Positions 18,035 to 27,137 of a stretch of 64,000 nucleotides of DNA are shown piece by piece. The position numbers and the translations under genes are program-made. The DNA is from Candidatus Microthrix parvicella Bio17-1 (GTDB taxonomy: Bacteria; Actinomycetota; Acidimicrobiia; Acidimicrobiales; Microtrichaceae). Location of the stretch: the NCBI RefSeq assembly GCF_000299415.1, contig NZ_AMPG01000008.1, forward strand, positions 42,102 through 106,101. Reading direction: 5' to 3'. The notes beneath the pieces were generated by a model. That model saw only the letters and a program-made list of their open reading frames with translations, was not told where the DNA came from and did not search any database. Within the stretch, counting starts at the first letter, position 1. Every line of letters starts with the position of its first letter.

Positions 18035-18736
18035 ATGAACAGCCTGATCGAGCACCTCACCGGCCTTGCGGCCCCATGGCTGTACGTCGCCGTGGGCACC
18101 CTCGCAGCGGCCGAGGCGGCCATCCTGGTTGGGCTGGTGTTTCCGGGCGAGACCGCGTTGCTGATCGGAGGCTTCGCCGCATCCCAGGGGCGGGTGAACC
18201 TGGCGGTGATGGTGGCGGTGGCGGTCGGCGCGGCCATCGTTGGCGATTCGATCGGCTATGAGGTGGGACGGCACTTTGGGCCGCGCATTCGCGACACCCG
18301 GGTCGGTCGCTGGGTGGGCCAGGACCGCTGGGAGCGTGCAGAACGCTCGCTTCAGCATCGTGGCGGACCGGCGGTGATGTTTGGCCGCTGGGTGGGCATT
18401 CTTCGGGCCATCGTTCCCGGGGTTGCCGGTATGACCCGCATGCCCTATCGCCGGTTTCTGATCTGGAATGTGATCGGCGCTCTGGTGTGGGCCCCCACCA
18501 TGGTGATCGGCGGGTACCTGGCGGGCAGCAGCTACCGGGCGCTTGAAAGCTGGTTGGGACGGGCAGGTTTGGTGATCTTCGTGGTGTTGCTGGTTGGCGT
18601 TGCCGGGTGGCGGTGGCTCAGATGGGCGGCGGCCCGCCAAGAACCGCGAGGCGACGGCCACTCTTCAGCTGAACCACAGGTTGAGCGGTCACACTCCACG
18701 GGCACGACCTCACAACACCGGCAGGAACCCGGGTAG
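18035..18736 (+). CDS. DedA family membrane protein, second copy
   Basis: A 233-aa DedA protein. It has EAAILVGLVFPGETALL near residues 24-40, GDSIGYEVGRHFG near 70-82, and FGRWVGILRAIVPGVAG near 115-130. The C-terminal 30 residues are hydrophilic. It is only distantly similar to the divergent neighbour at 17172, so this is not a recent duplication. ATG 18035 is preferred to an upstream in-frame start at 17822, whose extra sequence is basic and not membrane-like. The response regulator begins four bases after the stop, so the three genes may share a transcript. Confidence 0.9.
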   Translation: MNSLIEHLTGLAAPWLYVAVGTLAAAEAAILVGLVFPGETALLIGGFAASQGRVNLAVMVAVAVGAAIVGDSIGYEVGRHFGPRIRDTRVGRWVGQDRWERAERSLQHRGGPAVMFGRWVGILRAIVPGVAGMTRMPYRRFLIWNVIGALVWAPTMVIGGYLAGSSYRALESWLGRAGLVIFVVLLVGVAGWRWLRWAAARQEPRGDGHSSAEPQVERSHSTGTTSQHRQEPG

Positions 18737-18739
18737 AAC

Positions 18740-19411
18740 ATGCGAATTCTGGTGGTTGACGACGAGCCACGCCTGGCCGCGGCAGTGCAGCGCGGGCTGG
18801 AGGCGGAGGGGTTCGCCGTCGACGTCGCCTCCACCGGCGACGAGGGGCTGTCGATGGCCACCGAGGTGACCTACGACGTGATCGTGTTGGACATCATGTT
18901 GCCCGGCATAAGCGGTTACACCGTCTGCGGTCGCCTTCGGGAGGCCCAGGTGTGGACGCCCATCATCATGCTGACCGCCAAGAGCGGCGAGTGGGACGAG
19001 GCCGAGGCGCTCGACACCGGTGCCGATGACTACCTGTCGAAGCCGTTTTCGTTCGTGGTGCTCGTCGCCCACATCCGAGCGTTGCTGCGGCGGGGAGCGG
19101 CAGAGCGGCCGGCCAAGCTCAGCATTGGCGATCTGGTGTTGGATCCGGCCGCCCGCTCGTGCGTCCGGGGCGATGTCGTCATCGAGTTGACCGCCAAGGA
19201 GTTCTCGGTGCTCGAGTTCCTCATGCGTTCGCGGGGCGACGTGGTGACCAAGTCGCGGATCGTCGACCACGTGTGGGATGCGGCCTACGACGGCGACCTC
19301 AATGTGGTCGAAGTGCACGTCAGTGCGCTGCGCCGCAAGATCGATGCACCCTTTGGCACCGACACCATCCGAACCGTCCGCGGGGCCGGTTATCAGCTCG
19401 TCACGCCATGA
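18740..19411 (+). CDS. OmpR-family response regulator
   Basis: A 223-aa protein. The receiver domain (residues 1-115) has the acidic pair DDE at 7-9, phosphoacceptor D51 in VLDIMLPG, and KPF with the conserved Lys near 101. A linker and an OmpR/PhoB winged-helix DNA-binding domain follow (125-220, ending VRGAGYQL). Its stop overlaps the kinase ATG (ATGA), so the two are translationally coupled. The stimulus is unknown. Location beside DedA genes hints at envelope stress, which is weak inference. Confidence 0.93.
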   Translation: MRILVVDDEPRLAAAVQRGLEAEGFAVDVASTGDEGLSMATEVTYDVIVLDIMLPGISGYTVCGRLREAQVWTPIIMLTAKSGEWDEAEALDTGADDYLSKPFSFVVLVAHIRALLRRGAAERPAKLSIGDLVLDPAARSCVRGDVVIELTAKEFSVLEFLMRSRGDVVTKSRIVDHVWDAAYDGDLNVVEVHVSALRRKIDAPFGTDTIRTVRGAGYQLVTP

Positions 19412-20780
19412 TGCGGCTGCCGAAGGCCGGCTCGGTTCGAACCCGAACCACGTTGGTGGCCGCCGGCGTGGTCGGGCTGGCACTGATGGTGTCGGGGCTT
19501 GGCCTGACCGGACTGGTTCGACACCGCCTCATCGACGCCGAACGGGTTGCAGCCCGGGTGCGCGCCGACGATGTTGTGGCACTCGCTCAAACCGGCACGC
19601 TGCCCAACCCGCTCTCGTATCCCGGCGAGGAGTCGGGCGCCACCCAGGTGCTCGACGCCAACGGCAAGGTCATCGATACCACCGACAACCTGGAAGATGA
19701 CTCGCCACTCAGCAGCCTTCGTCCGCCGGTCGGGGAACACGCTTCCGAGGTCCGCACCGACGTTTCGCTGGAAGACGACGATCGGTACCTCATCGTTGCC
19801 ACCACCGCCGTGGTGTCGGGCCAACGCCTCACCGTCCAGGCCGCGGCCTCACTGGCGGCGGCCGACGCCACGGTGGCCACGCTGGTGGGCACGTTGTCAT
19901 GGGGTATTCCGCTGCTGATCCTGCTGGTGGCCGCCACCACCAGGTTGCTGGTTGGGCGAGCCCTCCGGCCGGTGGGTGCCATCACCAGGGAGGTCGCCGA
20001 CATCTCCCAGGTCGACCTGCATCGTCGGGTGCCCGAACCGACCACCAAGGATGAGATCGCACGGTTGGCCATCACCATGAACCAGATGCTGGCCCGACTC
20101 GAATCGTCGTCGGCCCGCCAGCAACGGTTTGTGGCTGACGCGTCTCACGAGATGCGCAGTCCGCTGGCTTCGTCGCGCGCTGTGCTGGAGGTGGCCGCCC
20201 TGCACCCCGGATCCGCCAACGACCTGGTTGCAGCCATCAACGATTCGCTGATCGATCACCGGCGCCTCGAAGCGCTGGTGGCCGACCTGTTGCTGCTCGC
20301 CCGCCTCGATGGTTCGCAAACCACCACTCGACGAGCGCCGACCGACGTGGTTGCACTCGCTCGCGAAGTGGTCGAGCGCAGGATCGAGACCGACGTCACC
20401 CTGGTCTCGCACAGCACCAACATCGGTGACATCGGTGATGCGATCGTGATGGCCGACCGGCCGCAGGTCGATCGGGTGCTGACCAACCTGCTGGACAACG
20501 CCGCCCGCCATCTCGTTCACGTACAGAAGTGACCGTTGACCGCCATGGAGCGACGGTCGACATCACGGTGGACGACGACGGGCCGGGTATCCCCGAGATC
20601 GATCGCAAGCGGGTGTTTCAACCGTTTACACGGCTCGACGAGGCCCGCACCGCCGAGTTGGGCACGGGCTTGGGCCTGGCCATCGTCGCCGAGATCGTCA
20701 GCGACCTCGAAGGCCGGGTTCGGGTGGATGACAGCCCGCTCGGCGGTGCGCGGTTCGTGGTCTGCCTGCCGGCCCCATAA
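19408..20780 (+). pseudogene. Sensor histidine kinase split by a one-base deletion
   Basis: The gene encodes an N-terminal membrane helix (about residues 13-35), an outside sensor domain, a second helix (about 165-185), a HAMP domain, a HisKA domain with the phospho-acceptor motif ASHEMRSPL near residue 247, and the start of the ATPase domain (LTNLLDNAARH). The frame stops at 20532. The rest of the ATPase domain (VDDDGPGIPEID, GTGLGLAIV) continues in another frame to 20780. Joining RH to SRSRTEVTVDRHG near 20511 needs one extra base. As read, the protein lacks its G boxes and would be inactive. A sequencing error is equally possible because both halves are otherwise intact. Confidence 0.85.
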
Positions 20781-20811
20781 CGCCCGGTCTTCACCGACGC
20801 ATACTGGGGTG

Positions 20812-21240
20812 ATGGCAGAACGACGAAGCGGCAGAATCCACACCCCAAGCTGGCGCCGTCACCCGGCCGTGCGCTCCGGCAACCAACTCACCCGCGGTGA
20901 ACGCTGGGCCGACCGACTGCGAAACGGCATGGGCTCGTGGGGTTTCGTCATTGCCGCCCTGGTATTTCTGGCCGGGTGGATGCTGGGCAACCGCGGCGGC
21001 GGCTTCGACCCGTACCCGTTCATCCTCCTCAACCTGGTGTTGTCATGTTTGGCAGCAATGCAGGGCGCCATCCTGCTGATCGCCGCCAAACGCGAAGACC
21101 AGATCAGCAGCGAACTGGCGCGACACGACTATGAGACCAATCTCGACGCCATGAACGACATCAAGGCCATCCTCGTCCTCACTTCGGACATCCACCGCCA
21201 GACCGTTCAGCCCGTGGTGCCGCCCTCAAGCCAGGCCTGA
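20812..21240 (+). CDS. DUF1003 family membrane protein
   Basis: A 142-aa protein. It has two membrane helices (about 40-60 and 70-95) flanking FDPYPFILLNLVLSCLAA, which is the DUF1003 signature, then QGAILLIAAKR and a polar tail. The family is widespread and its function unknown. The ATG at 20812 lies 31 bases after the kinase end, and the first 40 residues are basic and cytoplasmic. Confidence 0.85.
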   Translation: MAERRSGRIHTPSWRRHPAVRSGNQLTRGERWADRLRNGMGSWGFVIAALVFLAGWMLGNRGGGFDPYPFILLNLVLSCLAAMQGAILLIAAKREDQISSELARHDYETNLDAMNDIKAILVLTSDIHRQTVQPVVPPSSQA

Positions 21241-21244
21241 ACAC

Positions 21245-21634
21245 TCAGCTGCTGGGGGTTGAGGTTTGGGGCACCCTCGTCTGACCGGACGACGTGGTCA
21301 AGCCGGTGTCGGAAGCCACGGGCGAGCTGTCAACGACCGGGTTGACGGTTGCCGTCACCGGGGTATCGGCAATCGGGGTGGCCGTCGTTGGCGTCACGCC
21401 ATCGGCCGTGCCCACGATCGAGGATTGACCATCACCGATGATCAAGGTGCCAAGGGCATCCGAAGCGTCAGCAACGCCGACCGGGGCAGACCTGTTTGCC
21501 GACGACGACTCGCTGGAAGCGGCTGCCGCCACCCGTGGTTGGGCGGCCCCGGCGCGGCGGTCGGGCCGGGGCGGCGGTCGGGCCGGGGCGGCGGTCGGGC
21601 CGGTGCCATCGGTACCCGCCGTCAGCCCGTGCAA
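21245..21634 (-). CDS. Low-complexity Ala/Thr/Ser-rich ORF, doubtful
   Basis: A 129-aa frame starting at TTG. The C-terminal 80 residues (TATPIADTPVTATVNP) look like a secreted stalk or linker. A few hydrophobic residues precede the start (FAGFPLFGLATLHG) but are cut off by a stop, so it may be the tail of a larger exported protein. The 17-bp tandem repeat at 21555-21605 lies inside it. I cannot name a family. Confidence 0.3.
   Translation of the reverse strand: MHGLTAGTDGTGPTAAPARPPPRPDRRAGAAQPRVAAAASSESSSANRSAPVGVADASDALGTLIIGDGQSSIVGTADGVTPTTATPIADTPVTATVNPVVDSSPVASDTGLTTSSGQTRVPQTSTPSS
21555..21605. repeat. 17-bp tandem repeat, three units
   Basis: The unit GGCGGTCGGGCCGGGGC occurs about three times in a row, with the last copy diverged. 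The run is nearly pure G/C and could cause slippage or assembly trouble. Confidence 0.7.
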
Positions 21635-21640
21635 GGTGGC

Positions 21641-22094
21641 CAGGCCAAACAGCGGAAAGCCGGCGAAGCGAGTCAGCTAGCACCGATCGCGCTCCGCCCG
21701 TCCAACTCGCGAGCGGCGTGGTGCGCCGACTGGTGGGCACACCCAGATGCAGTGTCACGTCTCGGCACTGCGTGGATGGCATGGGAGGCCGCTTGGGCCG
21801 AAGGCGGCACAGCACCATCACGGTGGTGGGCGGTGGACTGGGCCGAACGCTGGCTGGCACCGTCCAACAAGTCCGGCACCTTCAGCGGATGCTCCAGCGG
21901 CGGACACCGCGACGTTTCACCACCATGCCCCATCACCCCCGTCCCCGAAAGGCATAAGCAAAATGTCCAGCCCTGACGCCACGGCGACACCTCCCGGGTG
22001 GGCTGTCGGTCGGGTCAGGTGCCGGTCGGGTCCAGTGACGGTTGCTGTCTGCCGGGGCCGGTGCGGAGCGGACGCCCGGTAATAGGGTCGGCTG
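21641..22094. other. No convincing gene
   Basis: Frames here are short, overlap one another and look like GC-rich shadows. I see nothing that matches a known family. It separates housekeeping genes from the accessory region. Confidence 0.4.
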
Positions 22095-22420
22095 GTGGAA
22101 ACTCGGATCTTGTTTCTTGACGACTCCGGGAAACCGGACGTGGCCCACGCCTCGGGAGCGGTTGTCATCGGGGGCTTCGCGATCGATTCGTCTGCGTAGC
22201 CCACGTTCTCGCGGCGGCTGCTCGGAGCGAAGCGGGCGTTCTAGCCAGGACGGGGCCAGGCGCAGGCGTGGGAGCTGAAATCGTCATCTGTGGTGAAACC
22301 GAACCCGTGGAAGCGCCGCAAGAACCGTGACTTCGTCGCAGAGCTCTGCCGGCTGATCGAGTCGGCGGGCGGGACTGCGTTCTCTGTTGCGATCGTGAAG
22401 AAGAAACCGAAGCGGAGCGG
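22095..22420 (+). pseudogene. DUF3800-like protein with two in-frame stops
   Basis: Reading from GTG 22095 gives METRILFLDDSGKPDVAH and GAVVIGGFAID, the acidic FxDxSG start of DUF3800 proteins, which have an RNase H-like fold and occur in mobile elements and defence islands. The frame has TAG near 22197 and again near 22242. It continues without a shift through PGRGQAQAWELKSS and FVAELCRLIESAGGTAF before homology ends near 22420. It is a decayed gene about one third of its original length. Confidence 0.6.
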
Positions 22421-22422
22421 AA

Positions 22423-22566
22423 GTGCGGTACGACGAGGGCCCGAAACTCCACCCCTCGCTAGATCAACTCTACGTTTGCGACCTCGATGGAACCCTGCTC
22501 CGGTCGGACGCCAGCCTTTCGGCTCATGCGCAACGATCTTTGTTGGCGATGCTGGAGGCGGGGTGC
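22423..22566 (+). pseudogene. HAD-superfamily hydrolase fragment
   Basis: The translation includes LYVCDLDGTLLRSDASLS, the DxDGT nucleophile motif of Cof-type HAD phosphatases, followed by the start of the first helix (LLAMLEAG). Homology stops after about 45 residues, and the frame then runs into the dispersed hairpin element. It is a 5' fragment only. Confidence 0.6.
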
Positions 22567-22653
22567 GACACACGCCACGTAACCGGCCATATGTGCGTGA
22601 CCCGGTCGGCTTCGGCGACGCCCATAACGGCTCATTCGTTCGAAACTCCGCCG

Positions 22654-22770
22654 CCGGGTGTCTCAAATACGAAGGTCTGAGAGACGGTCCAAGGCCCGGC
22701 CGTTCGGCCCAACTACGGCTCCGGGGACGGCGCAATCGGGCTGCTGCAGGCCGGGACTATGCAGCGTGCG
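22654..22770 (+). repeat. Dispersed hairpin element, copy A
   Basis: One of three related intergenic sequences; the others are at 35341 and 39543. It starts with a GTCTC-type hairpin (22660-22685, degenerate here), then the conserved core CGGCCGTTCGGCCCAACTAC. Copies A and B also share GGGACTATGCAG about 70 bases downstream. All copies have the same orientation. Confidence 0.7.
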
Positions 22771-22964
22771 ACTGGGGCCGAAGTGCTGCGCCGTGGTTGT
22801 CACCAAGGTCGTGATTATGCGGAGCGTTGTCGAGCAGATCACCGACGCAGCAGCGATTGCTTTGCGTGCGGCCGCTGGACAGGCTCGGCAACTCACAACA
22901 GCGGCCCGTGCCCCTTCACCACATGTGGCTAGATTTCCTCTCTGAAAAGCGCCACAATCGCGGG

Positions 22965-23222
22965 ATGGAAGCCGGCGTGAGAGAACTCAGAGACAACCTC
23001 AGTCGCTATCTCAGCATCGTGCGGGACGGCCACGATGTGACCGTGACTGACCACGGCAAGGCCGTAGCCCGTCTCGTGCCGCTGGATCAGCCGCGCACGA
23101 TCGACCGCCTCATCAGCGAAGGTCTGATTTCGCCGCCAGTTCACGAAAAGCGCCCACGCACCGCTCCGCCCGTGAGCGGCAGCGGAACCGTGAGCGATCT
23201 GGTCGCTGAGCAGCGTCGGTGA
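22965..23222 (+). CDS. vapB: Antitoxin, Phd/YefM (VapB) family
   Basis: An 85-aa protein. The N-terminal Phd/YefM fold has VRELRDNLSRYLSIVRDGHDV and the following VTDHGKAVARLVPL. The C-terminal, toxin-neutralising part is polar. Its stop overlaps the toxin GTG by four bases. It probably represses its own promoter as a complex with the toxin. Confidence 0.88.
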   Translation: MEAGVRELRDNLSRYLSIVRDGHDVTVTDHGKAVARLVPLDQPRTIDRLISEGLISPPVHEKRPRTAPPVSGSGTVSDLVAEQRR

Positions 23223-23644
23223 TTGCATACTTCGACACCTCTGCACTCGTTCCGCTGTTGGTCAGCGAACCTGCATCATCGACGTGCGGACGATTGTGGA
23301 ACGAAGCGACGCTCGTCATCAGCACGCGCCTGATCTATCCCGAAGCGCGAGCAGCGCTGGCCCAGGCTCGACGAATGAGTCGATTGACCGTCGCGGGTTT
23401 GGAACAAGCTGTAGACGACCTGGACTCGATCGCCCTGGAGATCGGCTACATCGAGGTCTCGGCCGAGCTAGCGGCATCCGCAGGCGATCTCGCACAGGCC
23501 CACGGGCTCCGAGGCTACGACGCAGTACACCTTGCCTCGGCGGCGCTCGCCAACGATGGGGAACTAGCCCTCATGACGGGCGATCGCAAACTCGGAGCGG
23601 CAGCTCAGGCGATCGGAATCTCCGTCGCATTGACGACGCCATGA
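23219..23644 (+). CDS. vapC: PIN-domain toxin ribonuclease, VapC family
   Basis: A 141-aa PIN domain. The acidic residues expected for metal binding are present: D6 in YFDTSALV, the Glu in YPEARAAL near 42, and Asp in LRGYDAVHLA near 99 and in MTGDRKLG near 118. VapC toxins cleave tRNA or rRNA. GTG 23219 overlaps the antitoxin stop. Confidence 0.9.
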   Translation: MIAYFDTSALVPLLVSEPASSTCGRLWNEATLVISTRLIYPEARAALAQARRMSRLTVAGLEQAVDDLDSIALEIGYIEVSAELAASAGDLAQAHGLRGYDAVHLASAALANDGELALMTGDRKLGAAAQAIGISVALTTP

Positions 23645-23951
23645 CCTGGGAAACTCGTCCGGCCTGACGGCGGTCGGTCGTGCTCGGCACTGACTGGGAA
23701 AGTCTGACCCCACGTCGATCGCTGCGTACCGGGAACTGTGCGGTGTCACGTCCTGGCGGGCGTTTGCCAGTGAAACTGCGGCACGGCATAAGGGCCGATA
23801 CGTGCTGCGGCATCCGATCGAAGAGGCCGAGTTATCGAGCGGCGATATCGGGGCCCGGCGTCGGGCGCACCGGTTGGCGTCGTTCGGATCGTCAAGCCGT
23901 GCAGAGGCTGCGCATCGTCGCAGGTGCGGTGCAACGTGTCACGATGGGTTC
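23645..23951. other. Spacer with an unassigned coding-like frame
   Basis: A frame continuous with the next gene is open from 23694 and reads TSIAAYRELCGVTSWRAFA, but it has no start codon and I recognise no family. It may be a remnant or chance. Confidence 0.35.
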
Positions 23952-24719
23952 GTGTCACATTTCGCGTTCGAGGGGTTGGTTCCGGCTGAGGACAACACGG
24001 GCGCAGAGTGGGTCGTTGGCGGCCTGAGAGAGCCCCCCGGCGTCGGCTTCCGGGTTCCAACCGGTTTCGACTCGATTGCTCGGATTCATCACCCACTCGC
24101 CGACGGCCGTCGGTTGAGCGAGCTGCCCTCTGGTGTTGTCGGGAACATGGAGAGCGAGGAAATCGGCGATGCCACTGACGCCGAGGAGGGGTGCCTCGAC
24201 GCCAAGATCCTCGACAGGCTGGTGCCGTTGTTGTCGGTTGCCACATCGACACCCAGCGAAACGCACTTCGGCCTCTGGGTCGGCTGGGGTGAACTCAGGT
24301 CAGGCTCCAGCACCGTGGCCTACTCCAGCGGTCTGCGCGGTCGACCATGGTCCGCGCTGTCATCTCGACGGGCGCGGTCCATGATCGCTCGTGCTCATAC
24401 AGCTGAGCTTCGCCCAGTCGAGGCGTTCATAGATCGTTGTGCCCGATTGGACTGGTGGGGAGGCCCCGAGATGCTGTTGTTCGATGGGCCAGTGGATGCT
24501 GTGCAGGCGATTGGAACACCGACACCGCTTAGCGGTGCCGCGTCCGGCAGCTTGTGCCGCCGGAGCCCGCAGTGGTGGTGGCCATCAGATCGCGCATGGT
24601 TCCTTTCCAGTGAGATCGACGACAAATGGACCTATGTCGCTGGCCCGACAGCTCTCACCGAAGCAGTACTTCACCTTGATCTGGACGCTGTGATCGTCGC
24701 GCACCACGACACGTGGTAA
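23952..24719 (+). CDS. Conserved actinobacterial protein of unknown function
   Basis: A 255-aa soluble protein rich in Trp and acidic residues. The C-terminal part (PQWWWPSDRAWFLSSEIDDKWTYVAG in two landmarks near residues 200-225, then LDLDAVIVAHHD) matches a widespread actinobacterial family of unknown function that I remember only by its DRAW and EID motifs. GTG 23952 is chosen because the sequence before it loses family-like character. A strong hairpin follows the stop. Confidence 0.65.
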   Translation: MSHFAFEGLVPAEDNTGAEWVVGGLREPPGVGFRVPTGFDSIARIHHPLADGRRLSELPSGVVGNMESEEIGDATDAEEGCLDAKILDRLVPLLSVATSTPSETHFGLWVGWGELRSGSSTVAYSSGLRGRPWSALSSRRARSMIARAHTAELRPVEAFIDRCARLDWWGGPEMLLFDGPVDAVQAIGTPTPLSGAASGSLCRRSPQWWWPSDRAWFLSSEIDDKWTYVAGPTALTEAVLHLDLDAVIVAHHDTW

Positions 24720-24782
24720 CCCGGCGCCTCGACAACGCTCGGCGTCGGAGCCCCGCTCGATAATCCCAGCTACCTCTGCGGA

Positions 24783-24810
24783 GCACCGCGCCACGTAACC
24801 GGCGCGGTGC
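24783..24810 (+). terminator. Hairpin after the gene ending at 24719
   Basis: A perfect 10-bp inverted repeat, GCACCGCGCC (24783-24792) and GGCGCGGTGC (24801-24810), with an 8-nt loop. No U-tract follows. Confidence 0.6.
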
Positions 24811-24835
24811 GTGGGCCTGCCGCAGCACTCAACAA

Positions 24836-24871
24836 CGTCCTCGTCAATGGATAGCGTCCTCGTCAATGGAT
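24836..24871. repeat. Direct repeat upstream of a toxin-antitoxin-like pair
   Basis: CGTCCTCGTCAATGGAT occurs at 24836-24852 and again at 24855-24871. It ends 36 bases before the GTG at 24908 and could be a pair of operator sites or a recent slippage. Confidence 0.65.
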
Positions 24872-24907
24872 GTTGACGGCTGTTGATCGAGTCCATATTC
24901 TGAGCAG

Positions 24908-25146
24908 GTGGACATTGGGGCGAGCGCCCGCAAGCACGGTGTCCCTTCGATGACGACATGCTCCACGCACTTCGACACCACTGGCGAGGATTCGAGACCG
25001 ACGATCCTGACGTCACAATATTCATCGGACCATCCGCGAATGCTGTGCCACTTGAAATCGGGGTCGTCGACGATGCAGATGGAGTTGCGATCATTCACGC
25101 GATGCCAGCACGATCCAAGTTCCTGAAAGGGTGGTGGACACCATGA
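24908..25146 (+). pseudogene. Small BrnT/DUF4258-like toxin candidate with a frameshift
   Basis: The GTG frame gives VDIGASARKHGVP, then shifts. Another frame continues as DDDMLHALRHHWRGFE, IFIGPSANAVPLEIGVVDD and IIHAMPARSKFLKGW, stopping at 25146. Adding one base in the CCC run near 24953 joins both parts into a protein of about 79 aa. The C-terminal pattern LEIGVV...IHAMxxRxKFL recurs in the gene at 35716. Such proteins are probable RNase-type toxins or related small partners. The stop overlaps the next ATG (ATGA), as in toxin-antitoxin pairs. Confidence 0.6.
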
Positions 25147-25406
25147 CCACGACACGAGCACACCGAGCCGACGCACTCGAACGGTGGGCCGACAAGGTGG
25201 ACATCAACGACCTTGTCGAGGCCCAGACAGCGGCTCTTCGAACGATTGCGGAGTTGGTTGAACAACGAGACGGTGTCGACACAGCGCTGCTGGACGCAAT
25301 TCGCAACGCACGCGAAGCCGACCGTTCCTGGTCCGAAATCGGAGCGATGCTGGGAGTCTCCAAACAGGCCGCTCAGCGAAAGTACGCAGCCAAGCTCGCT
25401 TCGTAG
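25143..25406 (+). CDS. Small helix-turn-helix protein, probable antitoxin
   Basis: An 87-aa protein: an N-terminal helical region, then a helix-turn-helix (SWSEIGAMLGVSKQAAQRK near residues 62-80) of the sigma-70 region 4 type. Its ATG overlaps the previous stop. The order toxin then antitoxin resembles brnTA and higBA. It is probably the repressor and antitoxin of the pair. Confidence 0.7.
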   Translation: MTTTRAHRADALERWADKVDINDLVEAQTAALRTIAELVEQRDGVDTALLDAIRNAREADRSWSEIGAMLGVSKQAAQRKYAAKLAS

Positions 25407-25481
25407 CTCGCCTCCCCCGGCCAGGCCTGGGGCAAGCTTGGGTTCGGGCGATCTCATTCAGTGATCGCCTGGGTGGGCGAT

Positions 25482-26417
25482 CTATCCCTGGCGAGTCGCG
25501 CCGGCAACGAAGGTGGACACGATGTAGGTGGCGTGCCGGTCGAGGCTGCGCCTGGCCCGGTCGTAACGCATCGTGGTTCTCGGGTCGGCGTGACTGGCTG
25601 CTTCCTGAACATCCCGCAGCGGCACACCGGCGTCGAGGGCGGCGGTGATGAACGAGTGCCGGAGACTGTGAGGTGAGATCCGTTTGGTGATCCCAGCCTG
25701 GCGGGTCAGCCGTTTGATCATCCGATCAGCGCAGTAGCGGTCCATACGACCACCCTGAACTCCAAGGAAGATCGGCCCGATCGTCCGGTCACCGATGTAC
25801 AGATCGAGAGCCCGGCCGGTCCGTGGTGCGATGGGGATGGTGACGTGCTTGGAGCCCGTGCGGACGATCGCCAGGGTCCGGTGGCCACGTTCGGTCGACA
25901 TGTCCTCAATGTCGGCGTTGAGCGCTTCGGAGATCCGCAGCCCGTTCAACGCCAACAAGGTCATGAGGGCACCATCACGGACATCACCGAGACCGGCCTG
26001 CACCAGCAGCGCACCCAGTTCGTTGCGGTCAAGGCCAAGGGTGCGGGACTCGCAGTCAACCTTGGGACGACGGACGTTGGCTGCCGGGTTCTTCGTGATG
26101 ATGTCTTCGATCTGGCAGTACTTGTAGAAGGACGACAACGTCGACAGGCGTCGGGCGATCGTGGAGGCCATCCGGCCTTGTTGTTCCATCCACCGGCCAA
26201 ACAACTCCAGATGTGCGCGTTTGAGGTTGAACAGGTTGAGATCGTGGTCGTGGCACCATCCGGCGAAGATCCGAAGGTCAGTGGTGTAGCTGACGCGGGT
26301 GCCACCGGAGTAGCCAGCCAGGAACGCCGCGACCGCGACTCGTTCCGACACCAGGAGCGGGTCCTCAGGTTGGAAGATCTCTGCCGGTAGCGCATGGGTG
26401 TGAACGGTGTCGGCCAT
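25482..26417 (-). CDS. Tyrosine recombinase / integrase
   Basis: A 311-aa site-specific recombinase. The N-terminal SAM-like domain is at about 20-115. The catalytic domain has Arg in NGLRISEAL near 170, HSLRH with the His/Arg pair near 255, Ala-Ser-His in EAASHADPRTT near 278, and nucleophile Tyr in MRYDRAR near 290. ATG 26417 is chosen because AGGAGG lies eight bases upstream; longer in-frame starts exist. It is XerC/D-sized, with no phage genes beside it. I found no clear attachment-site pair, so the element it belongs to is not defined. Confidence 0.88.
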   Translation of the reverse strand: MADTVHTHALPAEIFQPEDPLLVSERVAVAAFLAGYSGGTRVSYTTDLRIFAGWCHDHDLNLFNLKRAHLELFGRWMEQQGRMASTIARRLSTLSSFYKYCQIEDIITKNPAANVRRPKVDCESRTLGLDRNELGALLVQAGLGDVRDGALMTLLALNGLRISEALNADIEDMSTERGHRTLAIVRTGSKHVTIPIAPRTGRALDLYIGDRTIGPIFLGVQGGRMDRYCADRMIKRLTRQAGITKRISPHSLRHSFITAALDAGVPLRDVQEAASHADPRTTMRYDRARRSLDRHATYIVSTFVAGATRQG

Positions 26418-26755
26418 GATGGCCTCCTTGGTGACCCAGCCTCCTAAAGAGGCGGGATCAACCCTCCCACCACCAACCCGCACAAACACCCAGAAACCGC
26501 CCACCCGGCGACCAGAGGCGGCGTTATCGGGTGCCCCAGGAAGGGCCGAAGTAGAGCGGGTCGTGCGGACCAACGGTGGGTATTACGTGGCGTCGATATG
26601 TGCTGCCTGGATCGCTGGTCCATGATGCGGCGAGGACCGGGAATGCAGGATCTGGGCGCTGTATTGGGCCGTTGGCGTTGAACGATTTGGCTAAGTTCCG
26701 CCACCAAAGAGAGTGGTCCGCCGTCCACGTTTGGGTAGGCAGATTCAAGGTCTAC
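26418..26755. other. Intergenic region between divergent genes
   Basis: These bases separate the recombinase from the GntR gene. A small hairpin, GCCTC-N5-GAGGC, lies in the recombinase leader near 26449. No gene is seen. Confidence 0.4.
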
Positions 26756-26783
26756 TTGACCCCAGCATAGTTTGAGTTAGAGT
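26756..26783 (+). promoter_or_regulatory. Promoter of the GntR operon, probably leaderless
   Basis: TTGACC at 26756-26761 and TAGAGT at 26778-26783, with a 16-bp spacer. The predicted transcript start falls at or next to the ATG at 26790, and no ribosome-binding site is seen. A leaderless mRNA is therefore likely. Confidence 0.5.
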
Positions 26784-26789
26784 AGAATT

Positions 26790-27137
26790 ATGCTTCTGAA
26801 GGTGGACTCCACGTCAACGCAGTCCATTCACGACCAACTCGCCGGTCAACTCCGCCACGCGATCGCCGTAGGTGACCTCAATCCCGGTGAGAAGTTGGCG
26901 CCAGCACACCAGTTGGCCGCAAGTCTCGACGTCAACGTGCACACGTTGCTGCGAGCGTTCAAAACTCTCCGCAGCGAAGGCCTCCTCGAGGTTCGACGTG
27001 GGCGCGGTACCACCGTCACTGCAGACGCTCCTCAACAAGCCCAATTCGTGGCCAGAGCTCGCGAACTTGTGGCCGAAGCCCGTCATGCTGGCCTGACCAA
27101 TCATGAAATTCGCCAAACCGTGGAGGCACAGCTGTGA
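26790..27137 (+). CDS. GntR-family regulator, YtrA type
   Basis: A 115-aa protein with an N-terminal GntR winged helix (IHDQLAGQLRHAIAVGDLNPGEKL, then NVHTLLRAFKTLRSEGLLEVRRGRGTTV in landmarks at 15-75) and a short C-terminal helical dimer region. YtrA-type regulators control linked membrane protein or ABC genes and usually repress their own operon. The stop overlaps the GTG of the DUF1648 gene. Confidence 0.88.
   Translation: MLLKVDSTSTQSIHDQLAGQLRHAIAVGDLNPGEKLAPAHQLAASLDVNVHTLLRAFKTLRSEGLLEVRRGRGTTVTADAPQQAQFVARARELVAEARHAGLTNHEIRQTVEAQL

Noticed and set aside
21555..21605. CRISPR-like array
   Set aside because: Units are 17 bp and directly adjacent with no spacers, so this is a simple tandem repeat.
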